Assembly (NCBI GenBank): GCA_947311265.1
Contig: CAMZKQ010000225.1
Coordinates: 1 to 5,014, forward strand
Source of the DNA: an uncultured Chlorobiota bacterium
GTDB taxonomy: Bacteria > Bacteroidota > Bacteroidia > Bacteroidales > JAADGE01
Direction: 5' to 3'
Length of the DNA stretch: 5,014 nucleotides
Made by a program: the position numbers and the translations under genes. Positions 1-5,014 of this stretch are shown in pieces. The notes beneath the pieces were generated by a model. That model worked only from the letters and a program-made list of their open reading frames with translations, had not been told where the DNA came from and did no database searches. The stretch's first letter is position 1, and every line of letters begins with the position of its first letter.

Positions 1-287
1 ACGCCTATCGGGTGAAGAAATTTATTGGCTCGTATGCCGCAGCAATGGGCGGGGTAGATGCTATTATTTTTACTGGCGGAATAGGCGAAAATTCTGCCGA
101 ATTAAGAGCCGCTATTTGCGAGCAAATGGAGTTTTTGGGTTTAGATTTTGATATGAAAAAAAATAGCACAACTGGCGGTGCCAGAATTGTTAGTGCCGAT
201 AAATCAAAAGTAAAAGTAATGATTATTCCAACAGATGAAGAGCTAGTGATTGCTAACGATACCAAAGAAATAGTTTTGGCAATGTAG
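1..287 (+). CDS. ackA: Acetate kinase, C-terminal part (5' end outside the window)
   Basis: Acetate kinase interconverts acetate plus ATP and acetyl phosphate plus ADP in the cytoplasm, the last step of the phosphotransacetylase-acetate kinase route. Only the last 94 residues are visible; the frame is entered at base 3, with bases 1-2 finishing an earlier codon. The sequence begins AYRVKKFIGSYAAAMGG, followed by FTGGIGENS, the glycine-rich nucleotide/phosphate loop typical of the acetate and butyrate kinase family. Near the end, IPTDEELVIANDT carries the conserved glutamate pair that includes the family's catalytic or metal-binding Glu. The protein ends nine residues after this motif, the usual place, with TAG at 285-287, so the 3' end looks intact. 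The GTG at base 12 is an internal valine codon, not a start. A butyrate kinase is less likely because YRVKK...SYAAAMGGVDAI is characteristic of AckA. The usual partner pta would lie upstream and is not visible. Confidence 0.95.
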   Translation, partial: AYRVKKFIGSYAAAMGGVDAIIFTGGIGENSAELRAAICEQMEFLGLDFDMKKNSTTGGARIVSADKSKVKVMIIPTDEELVIANDTKEIVLAM

Positions 288-318
288 CAAATTTCTGTAT
301 TTTTGAAAAAACAAATAA

Positions 319-372
319 ATGGAAGAGGGCTATAATGGAGTTTTAAACGAAATTGAAAATTTAATAGCCTAA
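319..372 (+). other. Doubtful 17-codon reading frame before the Mur ligase gene
   Basis: An ATG at 319 opens a frame of 17 codons, MEEGYNGVLNEIENLIA, ending at TAA 370-372. It is in the same frame as the Mur ligase gene that starts at 385, with two stop codons (TAA at 370 and TAA at 376) between them. An in-frame TAA at 316-318 lies directly before its ATG. The composition (several Glu, Leu/Ile spaced as in a helix) looks somewhat protein-like, but a frame this short arises easily by chance in AT-rich DNA. It could be a leader peptide, a leftover of a former gene, or nothing. The rest of the 288-384 gap contains no convincing terminator or promoter. Confidence 0.12.
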
Positions 373-384
373 AAATAAAGTGGC

Positions 385-1746
385 ATGATAATTAAAAAAG
401 GACTTCTAAAAACCTCTAAACACCTATATTTTATAGGTATTGCAGGAGCTGGTATGAGTGCAATTGCACAATACTTGGCAGGAAGTAATTACCTAATTTC
501 TGGCTCGGATAGGCAATTTACAATGCCAACAAAAGTGCAAGGACAGCTGGAAAAAGAGGGCATAAATTGCTTCCCACAAGATTGCTCTGGGCTTTCGCCA
601 GATATTGATGCCGTAATTGTTTCTACCGCCATAGAACCCACAGTCCCCGAGTATAAAAAAGCCGTAGAAATGGGCATTCCTATTGTGATGCGTTCCGATT
701 TATTAGCCGAAATTTGCCTTAGTAAAAAGACCATTGCAGTAGCTGGCACATCAGGGAAATCAACCGTTGCGGCTATGATTTTTCAAATTATGAATTATGC
801 TGGTTTGCAGCCTTCGCTTATCACAGGTGCAGGGCTGGTGGCCTTGCAGCACAAAGGGAAAATAGGCAATGCCGTTGCCGGCAAAGGCGAACACCTTATA
901 ATAGAAGCCGATGAATCCGATGGCTCGCTGGTAAACTATCAGCCAGATACAGGAATTATTTTGAATATTGATAAGGACCACAAAGAAATTTCCGAACTCT
1001 TAGCTATTTTTGAGGCGTTTAAGCAGAATATCCAGAAAAAAATAATTGTAAATCAGGATTGTGTAAGAAGTAAATTATTTTCGGTAGCTACAGAAAATGA
1101 TTTTGGTAAAGCTACGCCTTTTGAAGGTCGGGATTTTAAGCAAACTAATTTTTCGATTACTTTTATAATAAATGAGGTGCTTTTTGAGCTTTCTTGCCCG
1201 GGGGAACATAGCATGGCTAATGCCATGGCGGCAATTGCCGCTTCTGGTGTGGAGTTAAAAATGGCTGCCAAGGCACTTATAAATTATCAAGGCATTTACC
1301 GAAGACATCAGATTATTGGCACTAAGAATGGGGTTACAGTAATTGATGATTATGCCCACAATCCTGCAAAATTAGCCGCCTCTATGCGGGCTTGCAGTTT
1401 AGAGGGTAGGCGTTTAATTACTTGGTTTCAGCCACATGGTTTTGGCCCCACACGCTTTTTGCGTAATGATTTTGTCAGGGAAATTTGCCACGCTTTGCGA
1501 ACTGGCGACGAAATTTGGATGTCCGAAATTTACTATGCAGGCGGGACGACCAAGAAAGATATTTCGGCAAATGATTTAATTCAGGATATAAGAAACAATA
1601 AAAAAACGGCGTTTTTTACTGCCCAGCGGGCAGATTTTCCAATACAAGTAAAATCTAAACTAAGAGCTGGTGATATAATTTTAATAACCGGAGCAAGGGA
1701 CCCTAGCTTGGGGAATTTTGCCGAATTGGTGTTTCAGTCGGTTTAG
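385..1746 (+). CDS. MurC-type Mur ligase family protein (UDP-N-acetylmuramate--L-alanine ligase homologue or paralogue)
   Basis: An ATP-dependent amide ligase of the Mur family, 453 residues, close to the usual MurC length. MurC adds L-alanine to UDP-N-acetylmuramate in the cytoplasm. All three Mur domains are visible. The N-terminal UDP-binding domain has a glycine-rich loop, GIAGAGM (18-24), and GSD (40-42). The central ATPase domain has the P-loop GTSGKST (121-127), EADESDGS (174-181), NIDKDHKE (194-201) and GEHSMANAMAAIA (273-285). The C-terminal ligand-binding domain has YQGIYRRHQ (301-309), VIDDYAHNP (319-327), FQPHGFGPTRF (348-358) and GARDPSL (436-442). Canonical MurC enzymes read GTHGKTT, YGHHP or YAHHP, and FQPHRYTRT at the matching places, so this looks like a distinct subgroup and probably a paralogue of the true MurC. 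It could also be a muropeptide ligase like Mpl, though Mpl too keeps GTHGKTT. The ATG at 385 puts the glycine loop at the normal distance from the N terminus. No Shine-Dalgarno is present, as usual in Bacteroidota. Family is certain, substrate is not. Confidence 0.88.
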   Translation: MIIKKGLLKTSKHLYFIGIAGAGMSAIAQYLAGSNYLISGSDRQFTMPTKVQGQLEKEGINCFPQDCSGLSPDIDAVIVSTAIEPTVPEYKKAVEMGIPIVMRSDLLAEICLSKKTIAVAGTSGKSTVAAMIFQIMNYAGLQPSLITGAGLVALQHKGKIGNAVAGKGEHLIIEADESDGSLVNYQPDTGIILNIDKDHKEISELLAIFEAFKQNIQKKIIVNQDCVRSKLFSVATENDFGKATPFEGRDFKQTNFSITFIINEVLFELSCPGEHSMANAMAAIAASGVELKMAAKALINYQGIYRRHQIIGTKNGVTVIDDYAHNPAKLAASMRACSLEGRRLITWFQPHGFGPTRFLRNDFVREICHALRTGDEIWMSEIYYAGGTTKKDISANDLIQDIRNNKKTAFFTAQRADFPIQVKSKLRAGDIILITGARDPSLGNFAELVFQSV

Positions 1747-1776
1747 AGGTATTTGCTTTTAGGTTTATTTCATTAG

Positions 1777-2730
1777 TTAGTCAATAATATGCTCAATAGA
1801 AATACCTTCGGCCTCGGCCTTGTAGTTACGGACTATCCGGTGGCGAAGAATCGGTAGTGCAACTGCTTTTACGTCTTCAATATCTGGGGTATATTTTCCG
1901 GATATTGCGGCATGTGCTTTTGCTGCAACGACTAAGTATTGTGATGCCCGAGGCCCTGCACCCCACTCCAAATATTTATTTGTAAGTTCGTGTGCATGCT
2001 CGGTATTTGGGCGTGTTTTTACGGCTAATTTTACCGCATAGTTGAGTACATTATCGTTGATTTTTATCCTTCGGATAAGTTCTTGAAAATAAATAATTTG
2101 TTCGCCAGTTACCACGTTTTCCAGCTTTACATTTTGTGGTTGGGTGGTGTTTCTTACAATTGTAAGTTCGTCTTCTAGTTTAGGGTAATCTAGCCAAATA
2201 TTAAACATGAAACGGTCTAGCTGTGCCTCTGGTAATGGGTAAGTTCCCTCCTGCTCTATTGGATTTTGGGTGGCCAATACAAAAAACGGTTTTGGCAACG
2301 GATAGTTTACCCCTGCGGCAGTAATGCGTTTCTCTTGCATGGCTTCCAGTAGGGCAGCTTGGGTTTTTGGGGGTGTTCTGTTAATTTCATCGGCAAGTAC
2401 AATGTTTGCAAAAAGAGGCCCTTTTATAAATTGAAATTCTCGCTTTTCATTCAGAATTTCAGACCCAACAATGTCCGAAGGCATTAAATCGGGGGTGAAT
2501 TGGATACGCTTGTATTCTAAGCCTAGTACTTCTGCCAAGGTGTTTACTAGCAGTGTTTTAGCTAATCCAGGAACGCCAATCAATAGGCAATGACCGCCAC
2601 TAAATATAGTAATAAGCACTTCTTTTACGATTTTATCTTGCCCAAAAATAACTTTTGTTACCTCGCCTGAAAACTTTTCGTATATCTCTTTTAGAGCATC
2701 AACTGCTTCTGCATCGTTATTGTAATTCAT
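1777..2730 (-). CDS. MoxR-family AAA+ ATPase
   Basis: A cytoplasmic AAA+ ATPase of the MoxR family (AAA_3 type), 317 residues, a normal full length. Family members act as chaperones that help mature or activate partner proteins, often ones with von Willebrand A domains. Visible motifs: Walker A GVPGLAKT (52-59), Walker B VLADE followed by INRTPPKTQAALLEAMQE (111-133), sensor 1 in LATQNP (152-157), the arginine-finger region EAQLDRF (168-174) and sensor 2 in GAGPRAS (257-263). TPDLMPSDIVG (79-89) is also typical of MoxR. All ATPase residues look intact. The gene starts 24 bases after the stop of the SurA-type gene and is probably in the same operon. It is the last gene of that operon, because a convergent gene ends only 30 bases beyond its stop, so the DUF58 and VWA partners often found after moxR are absent here. 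ATG at 2730 is the first sensible start. Family certain, client unknown. Confidence 0.95.
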   Translation of the reverse strand: MNYNNDAEAVDALKEIYEKFSGEVTKVIFGQDKIVKEVLITIFSGGHCLLIGVPGLAKTLLVNTLAEVLGLEYKRIQFTPDLMPSDIVGSEILNEKREFQFIKGPLFANIVLADEINRTPPKTQAALLEAMQEKRITAAGVNYPLPKPFFVLATQNPIEQEGTYPLPEAQLDRFMFNIWLDYPKLEDELTIVRNTTQPQNVKLENVVTGEQIIYFQELIRRIKINDNVLNYAVKLAVKTRPNTEHAHELTNKYLEWGAGPRASQYLVVAAKAHAAISGKYTPDIEDVKAVALPILRHRIVRNYKAEAEGISIEHIID

Positions 2731-2754
2731 TGTATAGTAGTGTCTTGGTATAAT

Positions 2755-4119
2755 TTAAAATTCGGTACTCAACCAGCCTTTATATTTATATTTACAGCTG
2801 TGGTAGGATTTGTCAATTTTCATGTAAGTCGTGGCTTGTTTTTCCTTAATCCAGCGACTGACTTCTTTTTCTTTCTTTTTTTCTAATGCCATATCGCTAA
2901 TTAGCTGATAATCTGTATTTAGGCTCGAAATATGGGCTTTTGTTTTTGATTTTACGGTAATGATTTTGTACTCCTCTTTTCCTTTACTATTTTTTGTTAC
3001 GAAAGGGCTTGAGATTTCTGCAACTTTAAGATTTTTAACCACATAATTGGTGGTGGGTTCAATTTGGCTACTTTCAAAACTGGAGGTACCTGTCCTTGGG
3101 TTTACATATACGCCACCGCTATATTTTGATTTTTCGTCTTCCGAAAATGCCCTTGCAGCCTTTTCAAAGGTAATATCTCCGGCACGGATTGCTTTGGCAA
3201 TACTGTCTAATTTGCTTTTTGCTCGGGCTTTTTCTTCGGGCTGTACTTTGGGGATAATTAAGATGTGCCGCAACCTTACTCGTTCGCCTTTTCTTTCGAC
3301 AAACTGAATCAGGTGGAAGCCAAAATCGGTTTCAACAATATCCGAAAGTTCGCCTTTTGTTCTAAGGCTAAATCCTGCTTCGGCAAACTCGGGTACGAGT
3401 TCGTTGCGTGCAACGAAGCCTAGGTCGCCGCCTTTAATGGCTGATGCTACATCTTCGGAATAAATGGTGGCTTTGGTTTCAAAATCTGCACCATCAACAA
3501 TTTCTTTACGTAGTTTTTTGAGTTTATTTCTGTAATATTCTCGTTCCTCATCTTTAATTTTAGGCACAATTACTATTTGAGAAATTTCTACCTGCGACTC
3601 CACCAGTGGCAAGCTATCCTTTGGTATTTTACGGAAAAATTTCCGCACATTAGATGGGCTTATTAGTATGCCCGATGTGATTTGCCCTTGCATTTGTTGG
3701 GTTAGCATTTGGTCCCGGATAATGCTTCTAAAGTCATTTTTTATTTCAGGAACTGTTTTATGGAAGTAGGCTTCCATTTTATCTTGCCCGCCCATTTGCT
3801 TTATAAACATTGATATTCTGCGGTTTAACTCGCCTTCTACCTGCTTTTCAGAAACTTCTAAGCTGTCTATTTTTGCTTGATTGAGCAGTAGCGATTGAAA
3901 TAAAAGCTCTTCAAAAATAGTGCAGCGCATATCACCGCCAAGGTTAATACCCCGTGCTTTGTATTGTGCTTCTTGGCTTCGTACATCAGATTCTAAAATA
4001 ATATTCTTGCCAATAACGGCAATTACCTTGTCGATAGAAACTGGCTCCTGTGCTTGCACCGAAAAAAAGAGGAGTATGCTAGCTAGTGTGCTTAAAATTG
4101 TTTTTTCAAGTTTTTTAAT
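2755..4119 (-). CDS. SurA-type periplasmic chaperone / peptidyl-prolyl cis-trans isomerase, with apparent ATT start
   Basis: A SurA-like folding factor for outer-membrane or secreted proteins, 454 residues if started at the ATT at 4119. The signal peptide (1-23) has a basic start IKKLEK, a hydrophobic core (TILSTLASILLFFS) and a likely cleavage after V-Q-A (21-23). Next comes a SurA-like chaperone domain (about 24-170) with EELLFQSLLLNQAKID. Parvulin domain 1 (about 176-278) has QIVIVP, GGDLGF (230-235) and FGFHLIQF (266-273), so it looks catalytically competent. Parvulin domain 2 (about 282-392) opens with LRHILI but keeps only SGGVY where GGDLG is expected, so it is probably degenerate. The end is Lys/Tyr-rich. 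The first standard start, GTG at 4059, would delete nearly the whole signal peptide and is rejected. No ATG, GTG or TTG lies in frame between it and the in-frame TAA at 4120-4122. The gene follows the lipoprotein gene by 57 bases and precedes moxR by 24. Family is sure; the start is inferred. Confidence 0.9.
   Translation of the reverse strand: MKKLEKTILSTLASILLFFSVQAQEPVSIDKVIAVIGKNIILESDVRSQEAQYKARGINLGGDMRCTIFEELLFQSLLLNQAKIDSLEVSEKQVEGELNRRISMFIKQMGGQDKMEAYFHKTVPEIKNDFRSIIRDQMLTQQMQGQITSGILISPSNVRKFFRKIPKDSLPLVESQVEISQIVIVPKIKDEEREYYRNKLKKLRKEIVDGADFETKATIYSEDVASAIKGGDLGFVARNELVPEFAEAGFSLRTKGELSDIVETDFGFHLIQFVERKGERVRLRHILIIPKVQPEEKARAKSKLDSIAKAIRAGDITFEKAARAFSEDEKSKYSGGVYVNPRTGTSSFESSQIEPTTNYVVKNLKVAEISSPFVTKNSKGKEEYKIITVKSKTKAHISSLNTDYQLISDMALEKKKEKEVSRWIKEKQATTYMKIDKSYHSCKYKYKGWLSTEF
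4051..4119 (-). other. Signal peptide of the SurA-type protein, beginning at ATT
   Basis: This stretch codes for 23 residues in frame with the SurA-type protein: IKKLEK, a hydrophobic core rich in Ile, Leu and Phe, then SVQA before QEPVSID. That is the standard arrangement of a Sec signal cleaved by signal peptidase I after Ala23. If the first codon (ATT) is read by initiator tRNA, the protein starts MKKLEK, a very typical signal-peptide start. The DNA around the start is A/T-rich and should be unstructured, which suits initiation without a Shine-Dalgarno sequence. The mature protein should be soluble in the periplasm, since no lipobox cysteine is present. Confidence 0.75.
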
Positions 4120-4177
4120 TTAAGTTAAGGTATAAAATCTATATTATTTTTACGAAACCTTGTGAAATGAGTGTGCT

Positions 4178-5014
4178 CTATTTTTTATTTCCGAACCGCT
4201 TAATTTGTTTGTGGTCTTCGGCATTATTTATTATATTTTTTTCGAGTTCTTCAATCAAACTCAATTTACGCTTGTTTAGTAGTACGCTTCCAATTTGTTC
4301 TTTTACAAAAATCAGTGGGCGAACTTGCCCCCGAAGCCTATAATCGCTAATTTTTACGAGGTAGTAAAAATTATCGTCTTCAAATTTTAAGACTTTTGCA
4401 GATTTTATTAGTTTTTCAGGGTTTTTAATTTTTGAGGGCAATAGATTTGATATTTCAGAGAACATAATCCAACTGCCAGAAAAATCATCATAGATACCTT
4501 CAAATTCTGTACAAAAGGCTTTGAGTTTTTTTGTATCCTCTTCATCTTCTGAGTTTAACATTTTTTTGGCTTCGCCAATCTTGTCCACTGTTTTGGGTAG
4601 TTTTACAAACTCTGCAATGACGGCTTCACGGTTTATTTTAAAGCTTTCCGAGTTTTTTTTATAGTATTCTTCAATTTCAGAATTGGTAATTGTGGTGTCT
4701 AGCTTTTGTTTTAGGAACTCTTGTTTATACCTGTAAATCAACAAAGAAGCTCGGTAGTCTTCAACATTTCGCTCAATATCCTTTTGCCTTTCGGGCAAAT
4801 TAATTTCGGCTTTATTTAGTAGCAGTTGCTTTTTAATCCATAACTCTATCGTGTTTTGAGTGATAGCAAGGCTGTCTTCTGGGCTCATGTTTTTGGTAAG
4901 CCCTGTTTCCAAATCCTCAAAATAAAGGGTTTTATCGAAAACCTGAACAATAGGCTGCTTGCCCTCGTGGCTCTCTCCGGAAGAACAGGCAACAAGTAGT
5001 ACTGCTAATAGAGC
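4178..5014 (-). CDS. SurA-like lipoprotein with degenerate parvulin region (5' end outside the window)
   Basis: A probable membrane-anchored periplasmic chaperone-like protein; 278 residues are visible and the start codon lies beyond the right edge. The visible part opens with ALLAVLLVAC followed by SSGES: the end of a lipoprotein signal with lipobox L-V-A-C, lipidated at Cys10 of the visible part. A SurA-type helical domain follows (about 45-125), with SLAITQNTIELWIKKQLLLNK and a charged run up to NSEIEEYYKKNSESF. The region from about 130 to 230 sits where a parvulin domain would be (AVIAEFVKLP, later FSGSWIMFSEI and FYYLVKISDYRLRG) but lacks the GGDLG and FGFH motifs, so isomerase activity is doubtful. 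A TTG at 4912 could act as a start, but the open lipoprotein signal upstream in the same frame rules it out. It is the first visible gene of the minus-strand block, followed by the SurA-type gene. The family assignment rests on overall pattern and context, so it is less firm than its neighbours. Confidence 0.8.
   Translation of the reverse strand, partial: ALLAVLLVACSSGESHEGKQPIVQVFDKTLYFEDLETGLTKNMSPEDSLAITQNTIELWIKKQLLLNKAEINLPERQKDIERNVEDYRASLLIYRYKQEFLKQKLDTTITNSEIEEYYKKNSESFKINREAVIAEFVKLPKTVDKIGEAKKMLNSEDEEDTKKLKAFCTEFEGIYDDFSGSWIMFSEISNLLPSKIKNPEKLIKSAKVLKFEDDNFYYLVKISDYRLRGQVRPLIFVKEQIGSVLLNKRKLSLIEELEKNIINNAEDHKQIKRFGNKK

Noticed and set aside
297..312. TTTTTGAAAAAA after acetate kinase as a terminator hairpin
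   Set aside because: It is an A/T-only inverted repeat with essentially no loop and no GC stem, so it would not form a stable terminator.
303..336. Possible promoter: TTGAAA at 303-308 and TATAAT at 331-336 before the Mur ligase gene
   Set aside because: The spacing of 22 bases is too long for a normal housekeeping promoter, it does not match the Bacteroidota -7 consensus TAnnTTTG, and such words are common in AT-rich DNA.
489..1271. Open frames on the minus strand inside the Mur ligase gene, and similar plus-strand frames inside the SurA-type gene (3047-3307, 3920-4123)
   Set aside because: They lie wholly or mostly within well-supported genes, show no recognisable domains, and have the composition expected of antisense shadows.
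1747..1776. Bidirectional terminator between the convergent Mur ligase and moxR genes
   Set aside because: The 30-base gap and the gene ends beside it show no GC-rich inverted repeat followed by a T run.
4120..4177. Operator or promoter in the gap between the lipoprotein and SurA-type genes (TATAGATTTTATA region)
   Set aside because: The symmetry is imperfect and A/T-only, and no -33/-7 pair typical of Bacteroidota could be placed; the gap is more likely an untranslated spacer within an operon.
4059..4912. Standard alternative starts: TTG at 4912 for the lipoprotein and GTG at 4059 for the SurA-type protein
   Set aside because: In both cases the same frame stays open upstream and encodes an export signal (a lipobox in one, a Sec signal in the other), so these codons are internal.
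1..5014. A novel defence, mobile or RNA-based system
   Set aside because: I looked for direct repeats, terminal inverted repeats, tRNA-like folds, transposase or recombinase motifs and unassigned long gaps. Nearly all of the window is accounted for by five conserved genes, and the longest gap is 97 bases.

Overview
The window looks like chromosomal DNA from a member of the Bacteroidota. It is AT-rich, no convincing Shine-Dalgarno sequence precedes the genes, and three minus-strand genes lie in an order (SurA-like lipoprotein, two-parvulin SurA-type protein, MoxR ATPase) that fits that phylum. The acetate kinase at the left edge suggests an organism that can ferment to acetate. This assignment is inference from gene content and style; there is no rRNA or other phylogenetic marker in the window.

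Layout. Plus strand: the last 94 residues of acetate kinase (1-287), a 97-base gap holding only a doubtful 17-codon reading frame, then a complete Mur-ligase gene of the MurC type (385-1746) with several altered signature motifs. A 30-base gap separates it from a convergent minus-strand block. Read in its own direction, that block starts beyond the right edge with a SurA-like lipoprotein (5014 to 4178, start codon missing), continues after 57 bases with a SurA-type periplasmic peptidyl-prolyl isomerase (about 4119 to 2755), and ends after 24 bases with a MoxR-family AAA+ ATPase (2730 to 1777).

How they fit together. The two SurA-like proteins both carry export signals and should act in the periplasm as folding factors for outer-membrane or secreted proteins. 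The MoxR ATPase is cytoplasmic and probably co-transcribed with them. The MurC-like enzyme acts on cell-wall precursors or recycled muropeptides, so much of the window concerns the cell envelope. Acetate kinase is energy metabolism and probably unrelated.

The most notable observation is the start of the SurA-type gene. Its reading frame continues upstream of the first standard start (GTG at 4059) through a textbook signal peptide, but that stretch has no ATG, GTG or TTG in frame. The only sensible start is an ATT codon at 4119. This is either a rare non-canonical start or an ATG-to-ATT change. Otherwise the window is conserved housekeeping content. I saw no mobile element, CRISPR array, RNA gene or defence-like system.
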